Under the pieces are notes generated by a model. The model made no database searches. It was given only the letters and a program-made list of their open reading frames with translations, and had not been told where the DNA came from. The position numbers and the translations under genes are program-made. A DNA stretch of 64,000 bases from Galeopsis tetrahit (taxonomy: Eukaryota > Streptophyta > Magnoliopsida > Lamiales > Lamiaceae): contig OY776130.1 of the NCBI GenBank assembly GCA_963675135.1, forward strand, positions 60,173,808 to 60,237,807, written 5' to 3'. Positions 21,585-31,629 of the stretch are shown here, piece by piece. Positions within the stretch are counted from its first letter, which is position 1. Each line of letters starts with the position of its first letter.

Positions 21585-23877
21585 ATGCCGGAGACGAGAG
21601 ACAGAATATCAAGGCATGATGATGAGGACATTTTTGCCGAGTTAATCAATCGGAGGAGGCGGTATATCAGCCTTGGCAGCAGAAATGGTGGGAGGCGTAG
21701 TTCAGAGTTTTTCATCCGAGAGAATGACTCCGATGATCAAGCGTCCGGAACTCCTCTTCGTTGGAGAGATACGGCATTGGTGGGTACACCTGGACCTATA
21801 AGAGTACCCTTCGGAAGGGGTAGTTCTGGAAGTCCTAGAATTGGAGGTTCCCCAAACTTCAGTCAGTCATCAGCATTGAGCAGAGGGCGAGAAAACATGT
21901 CTCCACTGCTAGGAAGTGGGCGTGCACGGCGTGGTATCCGTGGACGTGGAAGCAGCATATTGCCTGCTTGGTATCCTAGGAGGCCTCTTCAGGATATTAC
22001 GGCTGTTGTAAAGGTAATGTTGCATTTATTTGGAATATATATATACGGCTGTTGTAAAGGTAATGTTTATTTATTTTGATTAAAAGCAATCGCTTATTGA
22101 GTGCTCTGTTTTTGTTCCTTTCTTGAATACTCATTATTTGGGTTAAAAGTGTAAGTGGAGATTGATGCAGATTTGGCAAGATCTTTTAATTGCAGTACAC
22201 GGTTTAATTAGCAAGTTGTCTATTTTATAATCTAATAATTTTCCTTGTGATATCATATTGACAAATTCTTATGTGCGTTTTGGGGTTCTTGATTGTGTAT
22301 TAGCCCTAGTAGAGTAGGATAGTTTTGGCAACTAAATAGCAATAAATCATCATGTTTTTTAAATGTGTTTGTTACTGATTGCTGGCTTTGATAAGTGTAA
22401 GATACAAGATAAAGTGATAAATCTATGTCAACAGTCCCCTTGTTTTCATTCGCTGGTCTGGGAAGTTTCCATAGTTAATTCTCACAATAAAATAATTATT
22501 AAGATCTTCATACATTACAGGATATTACGGCTGTTGTTAAGGTAATGTTGCATTTATTTGGATTAAAAGTAATCGCTTATTGAGTGCTCTGTTTTTGTTC
22601 CTTTCTTGAATACTGATTATTTGGGTTAAAAGTGTAAGTGTGCTATGACCCTATGCTTGAAAAGGAGATTGATGCAGATTTGCCAAGATCTTTTAAATGC
22701 AGTTCACGGTTTAATTAGAAAGTTGTCTATTTTATAATCTAATAATTTTCCTTGTGATATCATGTTGATAAATTGTTATGTACGTTTTGGGGTTCTTGAT
22801 TGTGCATTAGCCCTAATAGAGTAGGATAGTTTTGGCAACATGAGCTCACAATGCATAAATCAATAAATCATCATGTTTTTTAAATGTGTTTGTTACTGAT
22901 TGCTGGCTGTGATAAGTGTAAGATACACGATAAAGTGATAAACCTATGTCAACAGTCCCCTATGTTTTCATTCGTTGGTCTGGGAAGTTTCCATAGTTAA
23001 TTCTCACAATAAAACACTTGAGTTGATTATTTCTCATGTATCACAGAGTGTTTGAATGCATTGTTGCTAGATGTTTAGAAGAGTGGCTTCTTTGCTAATA
23101 CTTCAGCATATTGCCTCGTATTTCTATTTTCATATGTCCTAAATCCTAATTAATCTTTCAACTCCAAATGTGGATCTTGATATAAAATTACCCCTGAATT
23201 CCATGAGAATAGGATTCAGCATTTCTTACTGAGTTGCAGTGGTGCCATTGAGAAAATAATTATTAAGATCTTCATATATCACAGGTAATTTTTACCTCCT
23301 TGGCTTATGCTTGACTTGGGTTTTAGATCAAAACTAGTTTACCATTTTGCATGATTTCTTGTGGTTCGGATATAACAGGTTCCTATCTGGATTTAATATT
23401 CCCTTATCATATCAAGACGTGGTTAAATATGTCTTAGCATTTAGCAAGCAATTTTTAACTTTTAATAATGTAAGATGATTCTCTACATAGGCAATTGAAC
23501 GAAGACGAAGGTGTCAGAGAGAATGTGATGGCCTACAAACTGAGAGTCCTATACTCCAGGACCGAAATGTTCATGATTCGTCTGCATCTACATCAGTTGC
23601 TCAACTCGAGCAAGATATATCCATGATTTCCCCATACCCCACTATTGGATTTAGGCGTTGCCCACCAAGCATTGGAAAAGTTCCAAAGATATTGCTCAAT
23701 ATCACTAACCAGAAGGATGGAGATTCTTCTTGCTTAACTCCTCAAAAGAAACTTTTGATCAACATTGACACTGTTGAAAAAGTTGTGATGGAAGAGCTGC
23801 GTAAACTAAAGAGAACTCCATCTGCTAAAAAAGCTGAAAGAGAAAAGAGAGTGAAGACATTGATGTCAATGAGGTAA
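21585..23877 (+). CDS. UVI4/OSD1: POLYCHOME/OSD1 (UVI4-like) APC/C inhibitor
   Basis: Two exons, 21585-22013 and 23491-23877, are joined at phase 0 and give 271 residues. Family motifs: MPETRDRISR at the start; a GxEN box GREN (101-104); AWYPRRPLQDITAVVKAIER across the splice, with a possible RxxL D-box RRPL (132-135); TPQKKLLINIDTVEKVVMEE; LKRTPSAKKAEREKRVKTLM; and the C-terminal MR tail (SMR). In Arabidopsis these proteins bind and restrain the anaphase-promoting complex. UVI4 limits endoreduplication and OSD1/GIG1 drives entry into meiosis II. I chose the ATG at 21585, not the in-frame one at 21567, because relatives start MPE and a splice acceptor abuts it. I cannot say which paralogue this is. 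The intron holds a tandem duplication (see findings). Confidence 0.92.
21992..23013 (+). repeat. Tandem duplication inside the OSD1-like intron
   Basis: A unit of about 500 bp, starting with the last exon-1 bases (GGATATTACGGCTGTTGTAA) and running through the intron, occurs at 21992-22499 and again at 22521-23013. Only scattered substitutions and small indels separate the copies. A third small copy of TACGGCTGTTGTAAAGGTAA is at about 22043-22062. The segment AATTATTAAGATCTTCAT also occurs twice (about 22493 and 23259). Confidence 0.9.
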
Positions 23878-24916
23878 ATCTTAGTCTGGTTTACTTTTCG
23901 TGTTCTTCATGGCCTCAATCTAGGTTGAGGATGGGTTTGGGGGTTGTCAACGAAGATTGAATATCTGACTGGCGAAGTATGGCTGAATGCTTGGTTCAGC
24001 GATCATTTCTTGATGATCAAACTTTTGTATGAAGTACTAGACTACTGGTATTGTTTTTTGCTGCAACTCATTAGAGATGACTTTGATACTGCAGTAGGTA
24101 ATAGCTATGGTACTATGGTAGAGAATCAAAATCCAACAAGTAAGTTTCAATTTCCAGTTGATGTAGATATGATCTGTACTTTTAGTATTAGTAACAAGGG
24201 TGTTACAATAATAAGCCTTTTCTGTACTTTTAGTATTTTGTAACAAGGATGTTACAATAATAAGCCTTTTCTGTACTTTGTTGAGCCTGAGCTTCCATAT
24301 ATGCCAATTTCAGGTTTATTGAAGTACTATGAATTATTACTTAAGTGCAAAATTAGGTGATATGTGTCTTGAGTTTATGAGATAAGCAGCTTCTTTGAGA
24401 AAGTGTTTCCTTACATGCCTTCTTGCTTTTCATATTTTCTTCACTAAAGAACGTGGTTTGTTTAATTTTTTTTTTAAATATAAAAATATTTTTGTAAAAA
24501 ATAATTGTAAACAAGAAAACGGTTTAAAATTGGTAAAGAAAAAAAAAAAGCTGAGAAAGAAGTGGTAAAGAAAGAAAGAAGCTGAGAAACAAGATTGTTG
24601 CCACTATTTCTTTCCCCCTTTTTCTTTGTGGATCTTATTCTCTATTGCTACAATTTTTATTTATGATGAAATGAGAAGTATTGACCATTGATTAGTTATT
24701 GCCTTTGCTAAATTAATGAGTAACAATATTTATCAGAAGGTTCAAAATATGACAAAGAAATCTTCACCAAATTTTTAGATATAGATAAGTAAGACGTACT
24801 AGTAGTTCTTGAGCTACTCAAACCAACTTGTTAAAAATTAAGTTTTTTTTTTCTTTGGAAAGCTTAAAAATTACTAGAAGTTTAGATAATTATAAATCTG
24901 GGTTTGCCTTGTTCGA
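23878..24916. other. Spacer between the OSD1-like gene and the DC1 fragment
   Basis: Holds the probable 3' UTR of the OSD1-like gene. A short duplicated phrase ACAAGG.TGTTACAATAATAA occurs at about 24194 and 24243. The rest is AT-rich sequence. The 99-codon frame at 23944-24243 has no protein-family features. Confidence 0.5.
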
Positions 24917-25210
24917 ATGGTGAGCCAGAACTCTTCGTCTTGTGTTAAATGCATGAGAAAAGGCGGGAGTACCGTGTACAAATGCCCTGACAGCAACTTC
25001 CCGGCTTCTCGTCTCTTTCATAATTGTGTGCTTCATTGCCCAATGCCATCACCCTTGTACACCATCCGCATTCACTCTTATCTTTATACTCCATCTGGTG
25101 CCGTCTGTGGAGGCCGCTTCGTCCAGGGTATGGCTGTTTATTTTTGTGCCAAGTGTGGTTATTATGCTCATATCAAGTGTGCAGTATCAGATCCTCAAGC
25201 CAGGTACTAG
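24917..25210 (+). pseudogene. DC1-domain (C1-like zinc finger) gene fragment
   Basis: A single open frame of 97 residues with the end of a divergent C1 domain: SCVKCMRKGGSTVYKCPDS, HNCVLHCPMPSPLYTIRIHS and VYFCAKCGYYAHIKCAVSDP. Full plant DC1 proteins carry several such Cys/His-rich units over 200-700 residues. One unit with an incomplete Cys/His spacing suggests a truncated or relic copy. I cannot exclude that it is one exon of a longer gene, but no further DC1 exons are visible before the P450 start about 290 bp downstream. Confidence 0.55.
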
Positions 25211-25450
25211 TTTGCTCTTAAATTTGTACTCTACCTAGTGTTAATTTAAGGTAAGGGTATAGTATAAGTTGTACCTAGTTGTTGTCTGTTTGTTTTCTTA
25301 TCCTGCTTAGACCAAGTCCTCAGGCTAACAAAACAGCCAAATGCATAAGTCAGATACAGAATAATTAAACAAAAAAAGAGGAGTATCTTACTAAGCCGTT
25401 TTCAGACATTGCCGGCCTTTGACAGGACATATATGGCAAGAAACTATATT

Positions 25451-25458
25451 TATAAATA
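25451..25458 (+). promoter_or_regulatory. TATA box of the P450 gene
   Basis: TATAAATA lies 46 bp upstream of the ATG at 25497, implying a 5' leader of roughly 15-20 nt. Confidence 0.55.
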
Positions 25459-25496
25459 GAATGATCAGCATATAGAAATCCCACATTCACTATCTA

Positions 25497-27095
25497 ATGG
25501 CTGAATTCTGGGAATATGTCATTTACTTCCTCATTTGGCTTATTTCCACCGTTATAATCCGTTCATTTTTCAAGAAATCGAACCGGCTTCCTCCGAGCCC
25601 TCTAGCTCTGCCAATCATAGGCCATCTCCATCTTGTGGCTCCAATACCTCACCAAGCACTAGCTAAACTCTCATCGCGCTACGGCCCGTTAGTCCACATA
25701 TACCTTGGTTCGATTCCTAGCTTAGTTGTTTCGACGCCTGATATGGCCAGGGAGCTTCTCAAAACACACGAAACTTCCTTTGCTGATCGGCCCCAGACAG
25801 CTGCAGTTGACTACCTTACTTACGGCTCTCAAGACTTTTCGTTTGCTCCGTATGGACGTTACTGGAAGTTCATGAAGAAGCTTTGTATGTCTCAGCTTCT
25901 TGGTGGACAGACATTAGACCTGCTGCAGCCAATCAGGCGCGACGAAAGAAAGCATCTTGTCGATTTTTTGCTCAAACAGGCTGGGAAATCGGTTGATCTG
26001 AGGTGTGAACTTATTAAAATGACAAACAATGTGATATCAAGAATGATAATGAGCCAGAGGTGTTCTGGAGACGAAAATGAAGCCGAGGTTGTAAGGAAAC
26101 TGATTCAAGAAACGGTTGACCTGACAGGTAAGTTTAACTTATCTGATTATGTTTGGTTCTGCAAGAATTTGGACTTACAGGGATTTGGAAAGCGAATGAA
26201 GGAGGTTCGAGAGAGGTTTGATCACATGATGGAGAAGATCATAGACGAACATGAGAACGAAAGAAGGAAGTCGAAGGAGGGGGAAGTTGTTAAGGATTTG
26301 CTTGACATTTTACTTGATAAAGCTGAAGATGAGAGTTCTGAGATTAAATTAACAAGAGAGAACATCAAGGCATTTATCCTGGTAATAAAAATAGCATTTC
26401 ATTTTAATGATTATGAAAGAGTGTATGTTTTTTTAGTGACATTTGATGATGTTTTGCAGGACTTATTTGCTGCTGGAACTGATACATCAGCAATCACAGT
26501 GGAATGGGCACTAGCAGAGCTAATAAATCATCCAAATATCTTGCGAAATGCAGTCGAAGAACTCGACTCTGTGATAGGCAAAAACAGACTAGTCGAAGAA
26601 TCAGACATCCCCAATCTCCCATACCTTCAAGCCATTGTCAAAGAAATACTAAGGCTGCATCCCACAGGGCCACTTATTCTTAGGGAGTGCAACAAAGACT
26701 GCATGATTGCAGGGTACTATATTAAGGCCAAGACTCGACTATTTGTCAACGTTTGGGCCATCAACAGGGACCCTAACTACTGGGACGACCCACTCGAGTT
26801 TAGGCCACAAAGGTTTCTATCTACGGATGGGAGTGTGAACGGGCAGCTGGACGTTAGGGGACAGCATTATCATTACTTGCCATTCGGGACTGGAATAAGG
26901 GGCTGCCCTGGAACTACATTGGCGTTACAGGTTGTTCAGACAACCTTAGCTACATTGATTCAGTGTTTTGAATGGAAACTGGAGGGAGGGAATGTGACAG
27001 TTGATATGGAAGAGGGGCCTGGCATAACTTTGCCAAGGGTTCGACCTCTGGTTTGCTCTCCAGTGTCGAGGATAATAGATCGTTGTATCGAGTAG
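25497..27095 (+). CDS. Cytochrome P450, CYP93A-like
   Basis: Two exons, 25497-26381 and 26460-27095, are split by a 78-bp phase-0 GT-AG intron that happens to stay open in frame. Spliced length is 506 residues. Landmarks: N-terminal ER anchor (about 5-24); proline hinge LPPSPLALPIIGHLHL; SFADRPQTAAVDYLTYGSQD; I-helix AAGTDTS (about 299-305); ExxR as EILR (357-360); FRPQRF in place of the usual PERF; and heme loop PFGTGIRGCPG with the cysteine ligand at 444. The text resembles CYP93A (soybean CYP93A1 is dihydroxypterocarpan 6a-hydroxylase) more than the CYP93B flavone synthases. The subfamily is my recollection, not a search result. The substrate here is unknown; a phenolic or flavonoid is a reasonable guess. 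Membrane-bound on the ER and needs P450 reductase. Confidence 0.92.
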   Translation: MAEFWEYVIYFLIWLISTVIIRSFFKKSNRLPPSPLALPIIGHLHLVAPIPHQALAKLSSRYGPLVHIYLGSIPSLVVSTPDMARELLKTHETSFADRPQTAAVDYLTYGSQDFSFAPYGRYWKFMKKLCMSQLLGGQTLDLLQPIRRDERKHLVDFLLKQAGKSVDLRCELIKMTNNVISRMIMSQRCSGDENEAEVVRKLIQETVDLTGKFNLSDYVWFCKNLDLQGFGKRMKEVRERFDHMMEKIIDEHENERRKSKEGEVVKDLLDILLDKAEDESSEIKLTRENIKAFILVIKIAFHFNDYERVYVFLVTFDDVLQDLFAAGTDTSAITVEWALAELINHPNILRNAVEELDSVIGKNRLVEESDIPNLPYLQAIVKEILRLHPTGPLILRECNKDCMIAGYYIKAKTRLFVNVWAINRDPNYWDDPLEFRPQRFLSTDGSVNGQLDVRGQHYHYLPFGTGIRGCPGTTLALQVVQTTLATLIQCFEWKLEGGNVTVDMEEGPGITLPRVRPLVCSPVSRIIDRCIE

Positions 27096-27410
27096 TTGGC
27101 TATGGGGAGAAGAAAATGGAATGTTCAATTGGTTTTAAGTGTTTTTACATCAAAACTATATACAGTATGTAAGTTCATCTGTCATTAGACAAAATTAAGA
27201 AAGAAAACATTTATCTGTCAATTAAGTTGGTATATTCAATTCATATCCGATGAATATATTCTAGGACTAAAAAATGCACTCCAACACATCATTCAATCTC
27301 TATATATTTAAGCGGATGGATGTAAAGTCCAAATGTGAGCTAATCTAATCACGCAGATCATAGATCTTCAATCTAACTCGTTTAACTCGTATATGGATCT
27401 ACACACCATG

Positions 27411-27972
27411 CAATGACGGAGGCACCAAGGGCCGGGGGGGGGGGGGGGGCAGTGGGCCCCCCACCAATTGTACACGCAATTTTCATTATAAAATTCTCAA
27501 CCTATTTCCCTTTTTTCATTCACGGCGTTTATATATTATAATCCTCAACTCCTCAACTTCTCCACTCCTCCAAGGTAATAATTTTTTATATTATTAATTT
27601 AATTATATATATTCTTTATTGTTTTAATTAGTTTATAATTAAATTTATTTCTAGTCTTTTGTCTCCTTGTTGAATTTTAAATTTGTAGGATTCTTCTTTT
27701 CTATAATTATAGAGCAAAAATTTATTGGATTGTGAATTTTGTGACATCATGTGATAGGAGAAATAATTATTTATTTATGTAACTTAAATTATAGTTATTA
27801 ATTAATGTTCATGCTTTATGTTATTTATTAGATGTTAATGTAATTAAATTTATCATTTTTATTATATAAATATTAGAAATACTTCATGAGCTTATTTTAA
27901 ATTTTCACTTTTTAATTTTTTTTTAGTGTTATTTTTTGGGCCCCCGACTTAAAAATCCTGGCTCCATCACTG
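27411..27972. mobile_element. Non-autonomous hAT element, 8-bp TSD
   Basis: Terminal inverted repeats are CAATGACGGAGGCACC on the left and the complement of CAGTGATGGAGCCAGG on the right. The flanking 8-bp duplication is ACACCATG (27403-27410, 27973-27980), the hAT length. A G-run of about 17 follows GGGCC near 27430. No transposase is present. A probable relative occupies 30372-31076. Confidence 0.92.
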
Positions 27973-27980
27973 ACACCATG

Positions 27981-28526
27981 CCACTATGGACGAGTTCGGT
28001 TTGATGAGACCACGTCCCTTCAGCCACGACCACAGTTGAATTTTAATATTCTCTACCGCCCTTTTCACCACAGGTTCCATGATTGAAAAAACTCGATGCT
28101 ATCTTTCAACACACTTTCTCATTTCCAAGTATCATACTATGTTGTAAAAAGTGTGTTGACAAATCATTGTTTAATACAAATATTACTTGCAAAATTGCTA
28201 TCCACTAGTATTATTTTGTATCGCTTGTGACACTAGTCTACTTTTTTGGAGTGAATCAAAGGGGGCCACCAATCTATCTATATGAAACTACAACACGTTT
28301 TATTTTGGCATTAAAACGTGAGCTGGAAAGTGACAACTACAGCTACATATGCCCCAAAATTCGCAAATAATTGGATTTAGCCGGATGAGGCTAGCCCACT
28401 CTTTCTAGATCTAATAATAGCATTCACATGATATTCGGATATTCCCTTCTCATTTGGAAAACAAACATACATATTTAAGTATTCCCTTCGTCCTGAAAAG
28501 TGTGACGAATTTGACCCTGAGCTTCT
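27981..28526 (+). promoter_or_regulatory. Upstream region of PGIP gene 1
   Basis: No gene. The proximal part (from about 28440) shares AATTTGACCCTGA and the leader with the other PGIP copies. CCTTCGTCCTGAAAAGTGTG near 28486 looks like a Stowaway remnant. Confidence 0.5.
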
Positions 28527-28535
28527 CTATAAGTA
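28527..28535 (+). promoter_or_regulatory. TATA box, PGIP gene 1
   Basis: CTATAAGTA lies 77 bp upstream of the ATG. It is preceded by the cluster-conserved ATTTGACCCTGA and followed by the shared ATGTCCACTCT leader. Confidence 0.6.
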
Positions 28536-28603
28536 CATGTCCACTCTCTGAACATGAACATGAACTCACCCCTATCTTATCCTATCCTATCTAAACTCAA
28601 AAA

Positions 28604-29593
28604 ATGGGTGCAACTTCCTACATAATTTTTCTCTTGTTCTCTCTTAGTCTTACTCCTTTCTCATTTTCAGAGAAGTGCCACCCAAATGACAAAAAAGCCC
28701 TCCTACAACTCAAGAAAGACATCAACAATCTCTACAATATCATCACCTGGGAACCAAAAACCGACTGCTGCACCGAATGGTACGGAGTCGAGTGCGACGC
28801 CAAAACCAACCGAATTATCCAAATCGACATCTCCCAAGCCGACCTAAAACTCCCCATTCCAGCCTCCGTCGGCGACCTCCCCTATCTCGAAAGCCTTACA
28901 TTTCACCACACCAACGTCACAGGCCCGATCCCACAAGCAATTTCCAAGCTCTCCAACCTCAAATTCCTCGATCTCCGATACAATCTTCTCACCGGCCCGG
29001 TTCCGTCTTTCCTCGGAAACCTCAAGAAACTAAACTACATCGGTTTAGCATTCAACAGTTTGACAGGTTCCATCCCGGCGTCCCTTGGAACGCTGCCGGA
29101 GCTCGGCGGTCTGCTCTTAGACCGGAACAAGCTCACCGGAAGCATCCCGGAATCTTTTGCAGATTTCAAGCAGAAGGATTTCTACCTCTACTTGTCTCAT
29201 AATCAACTCTCCGGCCCGATTCCCAGCAAGTTGGGTTCTACAAACTTCTCCCTGTTTGATGTTTCTAGAAACAGGCTGGAAGGGGACTTATCCTTCATGT
29301 TCGGGAAGAATAAGAGTTTAAATTCAGCTGACTTTTCCAGGAATTTGTTTGAGTTCGATTTTTCCAAAGTAACTGAGTTTTCAGAGTCACTAGGGAACCT
29401 GGATTTGAACCATAACAAGATTTATGGGAGCATTCCGAAAGGATTGAGCAAGATTGACTTGATTTCTCTGAATGTGAGTTACAACAGGCTCTGCGGCGAG
29501 ATTCCGGTTGGTGGCAGACTGCAGGAATTGGATTCTACAGTGTATTTTCACAACAAGTGCTTGTGTGGTTCTCCATTGCCAAAATGCAAATAA
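28604..29593 (+). CDS. PGIP: Polygalacturonase-inhibiting protein 1 of the cluster
   Basis: Intronless, 329 residues, the normal PGIP length. A signal peptide (about 1-22) is followed by the N-terminal cap CHPNDKKALLQLKKD, ITWEPKTDCCTEWYGVECD. About ten extracytoplasmic LRRs (xLxGxIPxxLGxLxxL, for example KLTGSIPESFADFKQKDFYL) and the C-terminal cysteine cap CLCGSPLPKC come next. N-glycosylation sites such as NVT and NFS are present. The family acts in the cell wall, where the concave LRR face binds and slows fungal or insect polygalacturonases. The start MGATSY is shared by all intact copies. Its 3' flank (29600-29828) is repeated after the relic at 34.7 kb. Which enzymes it inhibits cannot be read from sequence. 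Confidence 0.95.
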   Translation: MGATSYIIFLLFSLSLTPFSFSEKCHPNDKKALLQLKKDINNLYNIITWEPKTDCCTEWYGVECDAKTNRIIQIDISQADLKLPIPASVGDLPYLESLTFHHTNVTGPIPQAISKLSNLKFLDLRYNLLTGPVPSFLGNLKKLNYIGLAFNSLTGSIPASLGTLPELGGLLLDRNKLTGSIPESFADFKQKDFYLYLSHNQLSGPIPSKLGSTNFSLFDVSRNRLEGDLSFMFGKNKSLNSADFSRNLFEFDFSKVTEFSESLGNLDLNHNKIYGSIPKGLSKIDLISLNVSYNRLCGEIPVGGRLQELDSTVYFHNKCLCGSPLPKCK

Positions 29594-29870
29594 TCCTAAT
29601 TCTATACGCAAATTGATAATTTAATAAGTGTATAATTTGAAATCTTGGCTAGCTCAAGATTTTCCTAAATAAAGACTCTGTCAATAGTAAATTTTCTTGT
29701 AATGTATTTTGTTTGTTTTCAATTGATTTACAATTTCCATTATCAAAACAATTAACAACTATAATAATAGAAATAAATCATTACAATTTTATACCCACGC
29801 CGTGGGTGGGGGACAAACCTTCGTCCCCATCGTACCAAAATGAATAAGCAGGGATACATTAAGTCTAGTA

Positions 29871-30081
29871 TGCACTCGAGTGCATGTTATGCATCCTAGT
29901 CCATGTTGCATTTTTCAGTTTTATTGACTTACACTTTTTGGTAAATGGTGTTGCACTTTTTAATTATTATTAAAAATATTATTATACAGTTTAATAATTG
30001 AAAAGTGCAACACCATTTACCAAAAAGTGTAAGTCAGTAAGTGCAACATGGACTAGGGTGCATAACATGCACTCGAGTGCA
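29871..30081. mobile_element. Near-perfect fold-back MITE
   Basis: The left arm, TGCACTCGAGTGCATGTTAT.. CCTAGTCCATGTTGCA and GACTTACACTTTTTGGTAAA, is complementary to the right arm (TTTACCAAAAAGTGTAAGTC .. TGCAACATGGACTAGG .. ATAACATGCACTCGAGTGCA) around a spacer of about 30 bp. TA flanks both ends. The high arm identity suggests a young insertion or a transcript able to form a long hairpin. Confidence 0.85.
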
Positions 30082-30109
30082 TAACAGACCAACGGCCCAT
30101 CATTGGATA

Positions 30110-30371
30110 ATGAGATTTATATTGAGATTTTTTAGGGTCCGGATGTTGGATAATGATTTTTTTTTTTATTAATATCTAGTATGAGATTATCTATTTCACT
30201 TTTTATTTGACCTATTTAAGATCGACTTTCCCTCAACTGTTTAACAAACAAATCTTCAAATAGCTAATTTCGGGTAAGTTTTTCAGTCTACTAGCTCATC
30301 TTATACCTACCGCCTATCGACCGAGTTTGGGGTTTGGATTTAGAGAGCTCTGACTTATCCTAGTCTATAAG
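30110..30371 (+). repeat. PGIP upstream duplicon, copy 1 (next to relic D)
   Basis: CATTGGATAATGAGATTTAT..TTTTTTAGGGTCCGGATGTT recurs at 31253-31360, 35291-35420 and 42091-42215. This is the block that precedes PGIP copies. Here it ends in TAGTCTATAAG, which the hAT at 30372 interrupts. Confidence 0.75.
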
Positions 30372-31076
30372 CAAAGATGGAGCCAATTTTTCTTTTTTAG
30401 AGGGAACTGGAATGAATGCAATTAAAAAAAAAAAGTAACATTTTCTTTTACATAAGTTGTAGCGTATAATTTTTTATTCAATAGAATTCATAGGTTTTCA
30501 AACAATTCTCTTTTAATATTGAGAACTATAAAATCAGATAAATTAATAGCTCTCCATTTTGTTTCGAATAACACTCTTAACATGGTTCATTGTTGAAAAT
30601 GTTCGTTCGTTCATGAATAGTGGTAACAAGAGGTGTCAAAACAAGGTGAATCAGTCTCGTAATTAGAGCATACGATTGCACCTTGTTGATCTCGGCTAAT
30701 TTTTTAGGTGGTTCAAAAATAATTGATAAATTCTGAATTTTTTTTAGAGGTTATTTAATTGAAATTTTAAATTATGTAAAGAGTTAAATATGTATATTTT
30801 ACAAATAGTTTAACAAAAACTAATATGGATTGTTGGGAGGTGTAAAGTGAATTGGTGATATTTGAAGTAAAATGTAGATAAACAAGAAGAGATAATTTTG
30901 AAAATAAAATAATATTAAAAGGATATTAATTTTATGGGGTATTTTCATATTAAAATAGTGTAACGTCTTAATAAAAAAATGTACAAATAATTACGGAACG
31001 GAAAATATATAATAGAAAACCCAAAAAATTAGGGTGGGTTGGAGTCCTCCTTAACCATAAGGAGGCTCCGCCCTTG
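30372..31076. mobile_element. hAT-like element inserted in a PGIP TATA box
   Basis: Left end CAAAGATGGAGCCA and right end complement CAAGGGCGGAGCCT are related to the 27411 hAT. The flanks TCTATAAG (30364-30371) and TTATAAG (31077-31083) look like an 8-bp duplication with one base lost. TCTATAAG is the TATA box of the PGIP promoter. No transposase is visible. Confidence 0.7.
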
Positions 31077-31150
31077 TTATAAGTAGATTTCCACACTTGA
31101 GAAGATGAATTCACCCCTATCCTATCTACACTAAAAAAAATGGCTGCAAG
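31077..31150 (+). pseudogene. PGIP relic D: leader and start codon only
   Basis: TTATAAGTAGATTTCCACAC, GAATTCACCCCTATCCTATC and AAAAAAAATGGCTGCAA match the TATA, leader and start (ATGGGTGCAA) of the intact PGIPs. After the tenth coding base the sequence jumps to TAACACTTGACCCCATGG, an intergenic duplicon block also found at 41985. The whole coding region is deleted. Confidence 0.8.
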
Positions 31151-31252
31151 TAACACTTGACCCCATGGGTCCTGAAACTGAGCTCTATATTAATATATTA
31201 GCTGTCATCCCACCAAGATGAATTATCATTGCAAATTTCCAGATTTTTTAGG

Positions 31253-31563
31253 GGCCGTCATTGGATAATGAGATTTTTTAGGGTCCGGATGTTGGGAAAT
31301 GAGATTTTTTTTTTCTTAATATCCGAGTATGCATGAGATCATATGTGACAATTTTAGTGTTTCACTTGTGATCAATGTCTTATAAAAATAATAATAGGAG
31401 TGAGTTGTTACTATAGCTACAATAATGGCAAATAATTGGACTTAGCCGGATGTGGCTAATTTTAGCATGAAATGTAGTCCACTCGTTCTACATCTACTAA
31501 ATTGCTATTCACGTATTCTCGATTTTCATTACAATTTGACGGATTTGACCCTGATTAGCTAGT
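31253..31563 (+). promoter_or_regulatory. Upstream duplicon and promoter of PGIP gene 2
   Basis: Contains the CATTGGATAATGAGATTTTT block, GCACTCGTTCTACATCTAC-like text (TCCACTCGTTCTACATCTAC) and ATTTGACGGATTTGACCCTG ATTAGCTAGTCTATAAG. All are shared with the 35.4-kb and 42.3-kb copies. It is the conserved proximal promoter of the family. Confidence 0.6.
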
Positions 31564-31572
31564 CTATAAGTA
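31564..31572 (+). promoter_or_regulatory. TATA box, PGIP gene 2
   Basis: CTATAAGTA lies 66 bp before the ATG, within the cluster-conserved GATTAGCTAGT(CTATAAGTA)AATGTCC. Confidence 0.65.
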
Positions 31573-31629
31573 AATGTCCACACTGAGAAGAGGAATTCAC
31601 CCCTATCCTATCCTATCCAAACTAAAAAA

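Noticed and set aside
25497..27095. Single-exon 532-residue P450
   Set aside because: The 26 residues at 26382-26459 (VIKIAFHFNDYERVYVFLVT region) are absent from P450s. They are bounded by GT and AG at the family's usual intron site, so they are intron.
25497..27095. Flavone synthase II (CYP93B) call
   Set aside because: The RPQTAAVDYLTYGSQD and AEDESSEIKLTRENIKAFIL text fits CYP93A better as I recall it. Kept as a possibility only.
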